From assembly GCA_028697875.1 (NCBI GenBank), contig JAQVEQ010000030.1, positions 1 to 19,316 of the forward strand: a stretch of 19,316 nucleotides of DNA. Reading direction: 5' to 3'. Positions within the stretch are counted from its first letter, which is position 1. Each line of letters opens with the position of its first letter. Source of the stretch: Novosphingobium sp. GTDB taxonomy: Bacteria > Pseudomonadota > Alphaproteobacteria > Sphingomonadales > Sphingomonadaceae. The notes under the pieces were generated by a model. It saw nothing but the letters and a program-made list of their open reading frames with translations, made no database searches and was not told the origin of the DNA. The position numbers were made by a program, and so were the translations under genes. Shown here piece after piece: positions 1 to 7,545 of this stretch.

Positions 1-1
1 G

Positions 2-211
2 CGCCGGCTGGAGGCCCTGGCCCTGCTGGGTGTCGGCATCAGGCGCCTGTCGATCACGCCCGCGGCCGTCGGGCCGATCAAGGAACTGGTGTGCAAGACG
101 AACGTGGCCGATATCACTGCCGCCATGGACCAATGGCTGGCTTCGCCGCCTGCCGACCTGCGCGCGCAAGTGCGGCAATGGGCGCTCGATCACGGCCTTG
201 AAAGCGACTGA
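2..211 (+). CDS. ptsP: PTS enzyme I family protein (PtsP-like), C-terminal fragment
   Basis: Only the last 69 residues and the TGA stop are in the window; the gene starts to the left. The visible part reads LALLGVGIRRLSITPAAVGP near its start, the signature of the end of the PEP-binding TIM barrel of phosphoenolpyruvate-protein phosphotransferases (enzyme I). The family transfers phosphate from PEP to an HPr-type carrier. In sphingomonads the usual member is PtsP of the nitrogen-related PTS, which I infer here from the taxonomic setting; the GAF domain that would prove it is outside the window. The fragment ends in a short helical tail (DLRAQVRQWALDHGLESD). The next gene follows after 158 bases that include a possible promoter, so the two are probably separate transcripts. 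Confidence 0.75.
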   Translation, partial: RRLEALALLGVGIRRLSITPAAVGPIKELVCKTNVADITAAMDQWLASPPADLRAQVRQWALDHGLESD

Positions 212-290
212 GCCCGCTTGGTCGATAAGGGTTTGCCGCAGGTAGGCACCGGCTGGGCGCAGGGTGCATCCGGGGTGGCGGTGTCGCGCC

Positions 291-317
291 TTGACTTACA
301 TGCGCCGCGCCTATTGT
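291..317 (+). promoter_or_regulatory. possible sigma70-type promoter for the RodZ-like gene
   Basis: TTGACT at 291-296 is a good -35 element. TATTGT at 312-317 is a possible -10 with a short 15-base spacer; ATTGTT at 313-318 gives 16. It lies 52 bases before the ATG at 370. The call rests on the sequence match alone and the -10 is weak. Confidence 0.35.
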
Positions 318-369
318 TTGCGCGTATGAGGGGCCGGGGTCGTATCCGCGCCAAGGGTCGGGAGCGCGA

Positions 370-1257
370 ATGGACCAGGTGAACGAGCAATTCGAGGAAG
401 AACGTCCTGCGCCGGCGATCGGCGAGCAGATCAGGGCCGCGCGGGAGCAGGCCGGGTTGAGCCTTGCCCAGGTTTCCGCCGAAACCCGCATTTCGCAGCG
501 CCACCTCGAAATGATCGAGGCGGGCGAATACGGCCAGTTGCCGGCGCGCACTTATGCGATCGGCTTTTCGCGTACTGTCGCCAAGGTTGTCGGGCTGGAC
601 GAAAACGAAGTCGTCGCCGATGTGCGGGCTGCGCTGGACGAGATCGCGAACGGCAAGGGGCGGCGCACGGGCGGGACGTTCGAGCCGGGCGATCCGGCGC
701 GCATCCCGTCGGCCCGGCTCGGCTGGGTCATGGTGGCGGTTGCCGTGATACTGGTGGTGGCGGGATTCGTGTTCTTTCGCGGTTTCTTCACGCCTGCCGT
801 GAACCTGCCGCCGCTCGAACCGGATACGCCGCCTCCGGCCGCCGTGGCACCACAGCCTGCGAACGCTTCGCCGGCGGTTCCCGCAGGGCAGGGCGGTCAG
901 GTCGTCTTCACGGCGATGGATGATGGCATCTGGGTCAAGTTCTACGATGCGAGCGGCCAGCAACTGATGCAGAAGCAGATGGCCAAGGGCGAAACCTATG
1001 CCGTGCCCGCCGCCGCCCAAGGGCCGATGGTGTGGACCGGGCGTCCCGATGCGCTGGCGATCACGGTGGGCGGGCGCGCGATCCCGCGCCTCGCGGACAA
1101 GGAAGGTATCGTGAAGGACGTGCCGGTAACGGCCGAAGCCCTCATGACGCGCAAGACCACCCCGGCTCCGGCCTCCCCAGTCAGGGCTGTCCCCACCCCG
1201 GCAACCCCGGTCCCGGCTGCCGCAACTCCGGCCGCCACGCCCCGACCGGCTGCCTAG
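370..1257 (+). CDS. RodZ-like helix-turn-helix membrane protein (DUF4115 C-terminus)
   Basis: This 295-residue protein has the RodZ architecture. A Cro/C1-type HTH lies at about residues 17-80 (GEQIRAAREQAGLSLAQVSA, then RISQRHLEMIEAGEYGQLPA). One transmembrane helix follows at about 118-136 (GWVMVAVAVILVVAGFVFF). A Pro/Ala-rich periplasmic linker leads to a beta-rich DUF4115-like domain at about 170-255, and the protein ends in a low-complexity Ala-Pro-Thr tail. RodZ in other bacteria links MreB to the cell-wall elongation machinery. In alphaproteobacteria many such proteins are known only by similarity, so the cytoskeletal role is inferred. The start is supported by GGGAG at 360-364, five bases before the ATG. 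It is followed in the same direction by the CpoB-like gene after 136 bases. Confidence 0.82.
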   Translation: MDQVNEQFEEERPAPAIGEQIRAAREQAGLSLAQVSAETRISQRHLEMIEAGEYGQLPARTYAIGFSRTVAKVVGLDENEVVADVRAALDEIANGKGRRTGGTFEPGDPARIPSARLGWVMVAVAVILVVAGFVFFRGFFTPAVNLPPLEPDTPPPAAVAPQPANASPAVPAGQGGQVVFTAMDDGIWVKFYDASGQQLMQKQMAKGETYAVPAAAQGPMVWTGRPDALAITVGGRAIPRLADKEGIVKDVPVTAEALMTRKTTPAPASPVRAVPTPATPVPAAATPAATPRPAA

Positions 1258-1355
1258 GGCGGTCACCCACAGCTTAGAAACATACGATTCTCGACAGAAT
1301 GGCCCGGCATGGGCAATAGCTGCGGTAGTCCATTCAGCCGCGGTTTGGCGTCATG

Positions 1356-1368
1356 ATGGCATTGCCAT
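1356..1368. repeat. 13-bp perfect palindrome upstream of the cpoB-like gene
   Basis: ATGGCA-T-TGCCAT is a 6+1+6 inverted repeat centred at 1362, about 32 bases before the ATG at 1394. It could be an operator or a small hairpin in the leader. The arms include the ATG at 1367, which I reject as the start, so the palindrome may be chance. I do not recognise it as a known regulator's site. Confidence 0.25.
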
Positions 1369-1380
1369 GGCCGCAACGAC

Positions 1381-1385
1381 AGGAG
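1381..1385 (+). promoter_or_regulatory. ribosome binding site deciding the cpoB-like start
   Basis: AGGAG stands eight bases before the ATG at 1394. It favours this start over the in-frame ATG at 1367, which has no such site and would put nine extra residues before a textbook signal peptide. Confidence 0.7.
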
Positions 1386-1393
1386 CTTGGGGA

Positions 1394-2374
1394 ATGAAGA
1401 CGGGACGGCGAACGTTTCGTGCAATGGTAATGGCAATGACTGCCCTGGCTGCGGCGGGAACTGCATTTCCGGCCGCCGCGCAGGTCGACGATGCCCGGAT
1501 GCGCAAGGTCGAGGCGGAAGTGCGGGCCTTGCAGCGCAAGGTCTTCCCCGGCGGGGACGGGCGTTTCTTTGCCGACGGCAGTGCCGCAGGCACGAGCCAG
1601 TCCGCGACCGGGCTGCCCCCGGCGACCACTGCCATGACCGACGTGCTCGCCCGGCTGGATGCGCTGGAGGCCCGGCTCGCCAGCCTGACTGCCCAGGTCG
1701 AGAACAACACCAATGCGCTCGCCCGGCTGACCGGCCGGGTCGCGGCGCTGGAACCGGCACCGGCACCGGCACCGGCACCGCCCACCGGGGCCATCGGCTC
1801 GCCGCCGGCAGCGGGGGCGGGCAACGCCGCCAATGCCGCCGACGCCAACCTTTCTGCGATGAGCGGCGGTGCTTCCGCCGCCGCCAGGCCTTCCGCGCCT
1901 GCCGCTCCCGCTCCGGCGAAACCCGCCCCGCCCAGTGCCGAACGGCTGGAACGGGTGAAGGCCATTGCCAAGCCCGACACCGGCGATGCGGGAGAAGACG
2001 AATATACCTATGGCTTCCGCCTGTGGGAGGCGAAGCTGTACCCCGAGGCGCAGCAGCAATTGCGCCTCTTCGTCGATAAGTATCCCAAGCACAACCGGAT
2101 CAGTTACGGCCGCAACCTGCTGGGCCGCGCCTATCTCGACGATGGCAAGCCCAAGGAAGCGGCGCCGTGGTTCGTCAAGAACTACGACGACGACATGAAC
2201 GGCGCGCGCGCGCCCGACAGCCTGCTATACTTGGCCGAGGCGATGATCGAGATCAAGGACACCAGCCGCGCCTGCATCGCGCTGGCGAAATTCGGGGAAG
2301 CCTATCCGGCGCTCGCCACGGGACGGCTGCAATCCCAGTACGAGGCCGACCGGACGAAAGTGAAGTGCAAGTAG
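1394..2374 (+). CDS. CpoB/YbgF-like periplasmic protein with TPR domain
   Basis: The predicted protein has 326 residues. It starts with a Sec signal peptide (MKTGRRTFRAMVMAMTALAA, probable cleavage after FPAAA at about 29). Two helical, coiled-coil-like segments with heptad Leu/Ala follow (about 32-48 and 86-118). A long Ala/Pro/Gly-rich linker leads to a C-terminal tetratricopeptide region (about 205-326: YGFRLWEAKLYPEAQQQLRL, then LGRAYLDDGKPKEAAPWF). This is the layout of the Tol-Pal-associated protein CpoB (YbgF), which in E. coli coordinates PBP1B and Tol function during envelope constriction. In many alphaproteobacteria ybgF lies between pal and tilS, and here tilS follows directly. No tol or pal gene precedes it, so this copy stands apart from the rest of the set, at least locally. 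The linker contains a (CCGGCA)4 hexamer repeat. Confidence 0.78.
   Translation: MKTGRRTFRAMVMAMTALAAAGTAFPAAAQVDDARMRKVEAEVRALQRKVFPGGDGRFFADGSAAGTSQSATGLPPATTAMTDVLARLDALEARLASLTAQVENNTNALARLTGRVAALEPAPAPAPAPPTGAIGSPPAAGAGNAANAADANLSAMSGGASAAARPSAPAAPAPAKPAPPSAERLERVKAIAKPDTGDAGEDEYTYGFRLWEAKLYPEAQQQLRLFVDKYPKHNRISYGRNLLGRAYLDDGKPKEAAPWFVKNYDDDMNGARAPDSLLYLAEAMIEIKDTSRACIALAKFGEAYPALATGRLQSQYEADRTKVKCK
1754..1777 (+). repeat. (CCGGCA)4 hexanucleotide tandem repeat inside cpoB-like gene
   Basis: Four exact copies of CCGGCA encode Pro-Ala-Pro-Ala-Pro-Ala-Pro-Ala in the linker. The unit is a multiple of three, so copy-number change would alter linker length without breaking the frame. Confidence 0.9.
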
Positions 2375-2393
2375 GGGACGGCCCATTCGCAGC

Positions 2394-3362
2394 ATGCCCG
2401 AAAGCGCGCCGCACCCGCTGATCGCCCGTTTCGCGGGCGATCTGGCGCGGATCTGGCCTGAAGGCGAGAAGCTGGGCCTGGCCGTGTCCGGCGGGCCCGA
2501 CAGCCTCGCCTTGCTGCTGCTGGCCGAAGCGATTCTGCCGGGCAAGGTGGAAGTCGCCACTGTCGACCACCGGCTGCGCGCGGAAAGCGCTTCGGAAGCG
2601 GCAATGGTGGCCGAACTGTGCGCCGGGCACGGTATCCCGCACGAGATCCTGTCCGTGCAGGTGCCGCAGGGCAACCTGCAGGACATGGCCCGTCTGGCCC
2701 GCTACCGGGCCTTGGCCGATTGGGCGAAACGGCGCGGCCTCACCGCCATCGCCACGGCCCATCACGCGGACGACCAGGCGGAAACGCTGGTCATGCGGCT
2801 CAACCGGGCAAGCGGGATCGCGGGCCTCGCCGGTGTGCGGGCGCGGACCAATGTTCCCGGCGCGGAGATCGTCCTGCTGCGGCCCTTGCTCGGCTGGCGG
2901 CGGGCGGAACTGGCCGAACTGGTCAAGGCGGCCGGGCTCGACGCGGTGCAGGACCCAAGCAATGCGGACTTGCGTTTCGACCGGGTGAAGGTCCGCGAAG
3001 CGTTGAAGGACTGCGACTGGCTGGACGTCCGGGCCCTGGCGATGAGCGCCAGCCACCTTGCCGATGCGGAAGGGGTGATGATCTGGGCCAGCCAGCGCGA
3101 ATGGAACGAAGCGGTCGAAGTCAGCGAGGATGCGATCCGCTATCGTCCCACCGCGCCGGGCGCGATCCGGATGCGGATCGTCGGGCGCGCCATCGCCATG
3201 CTGGGCGGGGTGCCGCGCGGCGGTGACGTGGCGAAGCTCATCAACCGGTTGCAGGCGGGCAAGGACGGCACGCTGGCCGGAGTGGTCGCCCGCGCCGAAA
3301 CGGCAGGGGAATGGACTTTCCGCAAGGAACCGCCGCGCCGTGGCGGTGCGAACCGGATGTAA
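2394..3362 (+). CDS. tilS: tRNA(Ile)-lysidine synthase TilS
   Basis: This 322-residue enzyme joins lysine to C34 of the CAU-anticodon tRNA(Ile) using ATP, changing its reading from AUG to AUA. The N-type ATP pyrophosphatase P-loop AVSGGPDSLALLLL is at about residues 29-42. It is followed by the family motifs VATVDHRLRAES (about 55-66) and AIATAHHADDQAETLVMRLN (about 119-138). The length is typical of the short alphaproteobacterial form; the protein lacks the large C-terminal domains of E. coli TilS (about 430 residues). The ATG lies 19 bases after the cpoB-like stop, with only a distant purine stretch at 2373-2378, so coupling to the upstream gene is likely. In many relatives tilS is followed by ftsH. 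Here the next gene is on the opposite strand and starts 12 bases away. Confidence 0.93.
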   Translation: MPESAPHPLIARFAGDLARIWPEGEKLGLAVSGGPDSLALLLLAEAILPGKVEVATVDHRLRAESASEAAMVAELCAGHGIPHEILSVQVPQGNLQDMARLARYRALADWAKRRGLTAIATAHHADDQAETLVMRLNRASGIAGLAGVRARTNVPGAEIVLLRPLLGWRRAELAELVKAAGLDAVQDPSNADLRFDRVKVREALKDCDWLDVRALAMSASHLADAEGVMIWASQREWNEAVEVSEDAIRYRPTAPGAIRMRIVGRAIAMLGGVPRGGDVAKLINRLQAGKDGTLAGVVARAETAGEWTFRKEPPRRGGANRM

Positions 3363-3374
3363 GGGCGCCAGGGA

Positions 3375-4040
3375 TCACCCGCCGGCGAGACTGTCCCCCA
3401 GCCCGACCATCCTGCCGCGAGTGATGACGACTTTGTCGCCGACCTTGGCAATGGCGTAGAGCTTGGAAACGAAACCGTCGGGCGCGGCGACGCAGCCGTG
3501 GCTGGCATAGCCGTTTTCGACCGTCGATCCGCCATGGATGGCGACCCCGTCGCGCGTCAGGCGCATGGTCCACGGCATCGGGGCGTTGTCGTACTTCTCG
3601 GAAACGTTGTGCCGTTCCTTGCTCATGATCGGGAACGTGCCGAGCGGGGTCGGGTACTCGTCGGTGCCGAGAAGAACGGCCGCCGCGCCGATTTCATAGC
3701 CGTCGCGGAAGACGGAAATGACCCGCGCATCGAGATCGACGGTAATCAGCAGCGGCCCGTCGGGCACCCCGGCGTCGTCCCAGTGCCACTCGCCGTACTT
3801 GATCGGGCCGTCGATCGGCAGGATGCGCTTGATGACGAAGGGGCTGTCGGGTGTTGGCGCGGTGGCGGGGGTGGCTTGCGTTGCCGGAGCTGGCGCGGAG
3901 GGCGCTTCGGCCGTTTCCAGCACGGGCTGGGGTTCGATGTGGGGCCGTTCCTGCGGGCCGGTCGCGGCAATCGTCGCCACGCCCAGCAGTGCCGCGCCGG
4001 CAATCGCGCCTGCGCCGATCCATTTGAATACCGAATCCAT
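3375..4040 (-). CDS. L,D-transpeptidase family protein (YkuD fold)
   Basis: From the ATG at 4040 the protein has 221 residues. An N-terminal hydrophobic segment (MDSVFKWIGAGAIAGAALLG) serves as signal peptide or anchor, followed by an Ala-Pro-Thr-rich linker to about residue 65. The C-terminal YkuD domain has the family signature: DGVAIHGG, then YASHGCVAAPDGF with the catalytic His and Cys. Such enzymes make 3-3 crosslinks in peptidoglycan or attach proteins to it, in the periplasm. The Arg that usually follows SHGCV is Ala here. An in-frame GTG at 4091 would add 17 residues, but it lies on the edge of a hairpin and would put charged residues before the signal peptide, so I prefer 4040. Neither start has a clear ribosome binding site. 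The gene converges on tilS with a 12-base gap and no visible terminator. Confidence 0.83.
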   Translation of the reverse strand: MDSVFKWIGAGAIAGAALLGVATIAATGPQERPHIEPQPVLETAEAPSAPAPATQATPATAPTPDSPFVIKRILPIDGPIKYGEWHWDDAGVPDGPLLITVDLDARVISVFRDGYEIGAAAVLLGTDEYPTPLGTFPIMSKERHNVSEKYDNAPMPWTMRLTRDGVAIHGGSTVENGYASHGCVAAPDGFVSKLYAIAKVGDKVVITRGRMVGLGDSLAGG

Positions 4041-4090
4041 GCGCCCAATCTGGCTCAAGCGGCGGGTTAACGCCAGTACCCGGAAAGCCA

Positions 4091-4109
4091 CCGTCTCAAG
4101 GAGAGACGG
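4091..4109 (-). terminator. hairpin downstream of ppc, possible terminator
   Basis: CCGTCTC-AAGGA-GAGACGG is a perfect 7-bp stem with a 5-base loop, 38 bases past the ppc stop codon. On the - strand it is followed by TGGCTTTCC, not a clean T tract, so termination by it would be weak or factor-assisted. It separates the long zwf-ppc transcription unit from the L,D-transpeptidase gene. Confidence 0.4.
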
Positions 4110-4147
4110 CAGGTCCCCAAAGGTTAACGCGAGGGTGCCTTTTCAGG

Positions 4148-6934
4148 TCAGCCGTGGGCCCCGAACTCGTTGGCGATCGCGGTGGTGATGCGCAGCGACA
4201 GGCGATAGGCCCGCTCGATCGGATCGATATAGTCGCGCTGGATCTGGGTATAGCCTTCGCCCGCCCCGTCGGGATAATCGGCCGGTTCGTCCATCGCGAA
4301 ATCGTCGATCTTGGGGAAGCTGGTGGGGAAGGCGCGCCGCAACTGGGCGACGGCCTCCTCGATCCGCAGGGTGAAGACCATTTCCAGCACGTCGTCGCGG
4401 CTGATGTCGTTGGCGCGGCTGAAGACCGGGACCGACACGGCGCGGATGAACATGTACTGGAACAGCGCCAGGCGCAGCGCCTGCAGCACCCCGATCGCGC
4501 GGCGGACATGCTCGCGGTCTTCCAGCGGCTGTTCGTCGGGCAGCAGGGCGAACAGGCGGTGGAGCTTCAGCGCGTCGACGCGCAGGCGCGAGGCGAGGCG
4601 GCGGAACACCCCGGCCCGGTCGTCCTTGATGAGGTATTCGGCCAATGCCTCGCACGGGGCGGACAAGTGGGTTTCCGTGCCGCGATAGGGGCGGGTCGCC
4701 CAATAGGCGGAATTGAACAGCTCGCCATAGGCGGCGACCGTCTTGATGCTGGCCAGCGCATTGGCCGCCCGGGCCAGGCGGACCAGTTGCCGCCCGCGTT
4801 CGCTTTCGCGCAGCAGGCCGGCCACTTCCTCGTAATTGCCGTCGGCTGCCGTGCCGATGCCGCAGATCACGTTCACCGGATAGCCGAGCTGCTGCAGGAT
4901 CGCGTTATGCGGGATCGCGCGGATCTGGCGTAGCGACATCTCGCGGTCGGCGGAAATATCGGACTGGCGGCGCGACACGCGGCTGCCGGTGGCGTTGAGC
5001 AGGCCGAGGCCGAAAGCGGTGATCGCGCGGCTGTAGGTCCGGCTTTCCAGATGGTGGCGCTGGTGGTCGCGGATGGCGCGGTAGAAGTCGAGCGAAAGGT
5101 CCGTGCGGCGGTAGAACAGGTCGGTCGGCGCGTCCGGATCGGTTTCCGCCGGGCGGATTTCGGCGATCCGGGTCAGTGTGGCCAATGCCAGTTCGGGCGT
5201 GGCGAAGAACAGGTATCCGTCGCCCCCCTGGAAGCTTACTTCCGGCTCCAGCGTGATGCCCGCCCGCACGAACCGCCGCCGCGCCCATGGGCTGAGCGGC
5301 CAGGCCAGGCGGTCTTCCATCGATCCGGGATGCGCGCCGCGGCCCATGCTTTCGCCGTGGGTGTCGAAGACCAGCGCGGCGACGTCGGTGAGCCCGTTCG
5401 CCGTCATCGCTTCGGCCAGCCGCCCTTGCAGGCGTTCGATGGCCAGGCTGGCGGGGATCTGGCCGACGAAGCGCCCGGCGTCGGAAAAGCCCGTCTGCAC
5501 TGCCAGCCGCCCGCGCTGGCGGACATAGGCCTTGTAGGTATCCTCGCTCAGCAGCGCGTCGAGGAAGCGGCCACCGTGTTCCAGCGCGGATTCGGTCTCG
5601 AACAGGGGCGAGATGTCGACCTTGCCCTCGATCCCGAACAGCCGCGCGAAATAGAGCGCGGCGAGGATCGTGGAAGGCTGTTCGCATTCGGCGATCAGCA
5701 TCCGGATCGGGGCGTCGGCGTCTATGTGGTGAAGGATCTGCGCCATGGCGAGGAACTGGCGCGTCGCGGTGCTGGGCTCGATCGCCAGGGCCGCGAAGTT
5801 GGAGCGCAAGGGCTTCACCTTGCCCAGTTCGTCGCGCAGCCGGGCGAGGGCGCCGCGGCTGCCGAGGTCGAGTTCGCCCTTGGGATCGATCACCCGGCGG
5901 ATGGCGTTGTGCAGCTGGCTGGAATTCACGCGGAAATGGATCCAGCCCATGCCGAGCCCGTCGGCGCGCATGGCGGAGGCCAGCACTTTCAAGGCCACGG
6001 CGCGTTCGGGATCGGCCTTGCGGGCTTCCTGTTCCAGCGCGTCGATCAGCGGCGCGAGAGTGAGCAGCTTGGCCGGGTCGTCCGCCGTCAGGCGGTTGGC
6101 GGCCGCGGAAAGGGCTTCCGGATCGGAAAGGTCGCCGGTGAAGTCGGCCGCCCGGTCCTGCGCATGGGCAGTGGCCGCGCGCAGGGTTGCCAGCAGCGGA
6201 TGGGCCGCGTCGATCGCGTCGAGCGAGGCGGTATAGCGTTCCAGCCGTTCGGCCTTTTCCGCCAGCCGGAAACCGATGCTGTGGTGCCACTTGATGTCGG
6301 TCCGCCCGTCCATGTCGTAGCCGACCCAGGTGGCGAAGCGGAACGGAAGCGGCTGGAAGGCGTACCAGTCCTGCGGCCAGCGGGCCTGGGCCCGGGTCAG
6401 CAGAGTCGCGGCCAGCCGGTCGCGCGCTTCCGCGCCGCGAGCGATCGCGGCCATGGCTTCGGCGTGTTCGTAGGCCAGCGTGATCTGTGGCCGGTCGGTC
6501 GAGGCGATGCAGGTTTCCGCCCCGATGTCCCCTTCGGAAGAGGCAGCGGCGGCGACCGCTTGGGTCTGCCCCGGCGAGAGCAGGAAAGTCGGGTGGGCCG
6601 TGAATACGCAGTGGAGTTGCGGGTGTTCCCACCGGGCGCGGAACTGGCTGAAATCGGACGGTTCGCTGCCCAGCCGCTCGGCAAAGGCGGCCAGGTTCGC
6701 TTGCGGATCGACCGGCGCGACCATCCGCCGCAGGCGCGCGGCGCGGTTCTGCAGCGCGTCGCATTCCAGCTCGGCAATCATCGTCTCGACGTCGCCCAGG
6801 TCTATTTCACCGCCTTCCAGCGCCCGCGAAAGGTCCAGCGCCAGCTGGAACACGGGGTTGAACAGAGGCGTCTGGCTGGTGAGCGCGTGCTGTTGCTGGA
6901 GCCGGTCGAGAAGGTCGGCAACCGTCTTCATCAT
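4148..6934 (-). CDS. ppc: divergent phosphoenolpyruvate carboxylase
   Basis: This 928-residue protein is the size of bacterial PEP carboxylases, which make oxaloacetate from PEP and bicarbonate. Recognisable motifs are FTAHPT with the catalytic His (residues 111-116), WVGYDMDGRTDI (203-214, family GGDRDGNP-like), DISPLFETESALEHGG (440-455), GFSDAG (482-487), HGESMGRGAHP (526-536), NATGSRVSRR (647-656) and IRAIPHNAI (671-679). Several are clearly degenerate: GYSDSNKDAG has lost its Lys, HGRGGSVGRGG has lost two residues including one Arg, and the C-terminal (Q/R)NTG end is replaced by FGAHG. The family assignment is sound, but catalytic details may differ. The ATG at 6934 overlaps the eda stop (ATGA); a second ATG follows at 6931. 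As the last gene of an Entner-Doudoroff operon it would supply oxaloacetate from PEP made by lower glycolysis. Confidence 0.85.
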   Translation of the reverse strand: MMKTVADLLDRLQQQHALTSQTPLFNPVFQLALDLSRALEGGEIDLGDVETMIAELECDALQNRAARLRRMVAPVDPQANLAAFAERLGSEPSDFSQFRARWEHPQLHCVFTAHPTFLLSPGQTQAVAAAASSEGDIGAETCIASTDRPQITLAYEHAEAMAAIARGAEARDRLAATLLTRAQARWPQDWYAFQPLPFRFATWVGYDMDGRTDIKWHHSIGFRLAEKAERLERYTASLDAIDAAHPLLATLRAATAHAQDRAADFTGDLSDPEALSAAANRLTADDPAKLLTLAPLIDALEQEARKADPERAVALKVLASAMRADGLGMGWIHFRVNSSQLHNAIRRVIDPKGELDLGSRGALARLRDELGKVKPLRSNFAALAIEPSTATRQFLAMAQILHHIDADAPIRMLIAECEQPSTILAALYFARLFGIEGKVDISPLFETESALEHGGRFLDALLSEDTYKAYVRQRGRLAVQTGFSDAGRFVGQIPASLAIERLQGRLAEAMTANGLTDVAALVFDTHGESMGRGAHPGSMEDRLAWPLSPWARRRFVRAGITLEPEVSFQGGDGYLFFATPELALATLTRIAEIRPAETDPDAPTDLFYRRTDLSLDFYRAIRDHQRHHLESRTYSRAITAFGLGLLNATGSRVSRRQSDISADREMSLRQIRAIPHNAILQQLGYPVNVICGIGTAADGNYEEVAGLLRESERGRQLVRLARAANALASIKTVAAYGELFNSAYWATRPYRGTETHLSAPCEALAEYLIKDDRAGVFRRLASRLRVDALKLHRLFALLPDEQPLEDREHVRRAIGVLQALRLALFQYMFIRAVSVPVFSRANDISRDDVLEMVFTLRIEEAVAQLRRAFPTSFPKIDDFAMDEPADYPDGAGEGYTQIQRDYIDPIERAYRLSLRITTAIANEFGAHG

Positions 6935-7545
6935 GCCAGCGCACTCGCCTGGCGTGCGGCTTGCGTCACGGCGGCGTAATCGGGCGGCCCCTTCGGGACG
7001 ATCCAGGTCCCGCCGACGCACAGCACCGGGTCCAGCGCCAGCCAGTCGGGCGCGGTATCCAGCCTGACGCCGCCGGTCGGGCAGAACTTGCATTGGTAAA
7101 ACGGTCCGGCGAGCGCCTTCAGCGCCGGGATGCCGCCAGAGGTCGCCGCAGGGAAGAACTTGAAGTGCGTGAGGCCGAGGTCGAGCCCGCGCATGATGTC
7201 GCCCGCCGTCGCGACGCCGGGCAGGAAAGGCGTGCCGTGGCTGGTCACGACCTTGCCAAGCGATTCGGTCAGGCCGGGGGAAACGATGAACTCGCTCCCC
7301 GCCTTCATCGCCGCTTCGTAGTCGTGGGCGCCGGTGACGGTACCCGCGCCGACGATGGCGCCTTCCACCTTCTTCATCGCGGCGATGGCTTCGAGCGCGG
7401 CGGGCGTGCGCAGCGTCACTTCGAGCACGCGCAGGCCGCCGGCGACCAATGCTTCGGCCAAGGGCACGGCATGAGCCGCATCCTCGATCACGATGACCGG
7501 GATGACGGGGGCGATGCACATGATCTGTTCGACGGTCGGCTTCAT
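6931..7545 (-). CDS. eda: 2-dehydro-3-deoxy-phosphogluconate (KDPG) aldolase
   Basis: The 204-residue enzyme splits KDPG into pyruvate and glyceraldehyde-3-phosphate, the last step of the Entner-Doudoroff pathway. It is a class I aldolase with a single TIM barrel. Visible motifs are the catalytic Glu in VLEVTLRTP (Glu42), IVGAGTV at 64-70, and the Schiff-base Lys in HFKFFPAA (Lys129), followed by a phosphate-binding stretch with FCPTGGV (154-160). The length matches the family. The ATG overlaps the glk stop by four bases (ATGA), and its own stop overlaps the ppc start in the same way, so translation is probably coupled through glk, eda and ppc. Confidence 0.95.
   Translation of the reverse strand: MKPTVEQIMCIAPVIPVIVIEDAAHAVPLAEALVAGGLRVLEVTLRTPAALEAIAAMKKVEGAIVGAGTVTGAHDYEAAMKAGSEFIVSPGLTESLGKVVTSHGTPFLPGVATAGDIMRGLDLGLTHFKFFPAATSGGIPALKALAGPFYQCKFCPTGGVRLDTAPDWLALDPVLCVGGTWIVPKGPPDYAAVTQAARQASALA

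Noticed and set aside
1754..1777. The (CCGGCA)4 repeat as a phase-variation switch
   Set aside because: The unit is six bases, so slippage cannot shift the frame; four copies is also short.
5051..6979. A 642-codon open frame on the + strand opposite ppc
   Set aside because: It is antisense to a recognised gene, has no family motifs, and is rich in Arg, Gly and Ala as expected for a shadow frame of GC-rich coding DNA.
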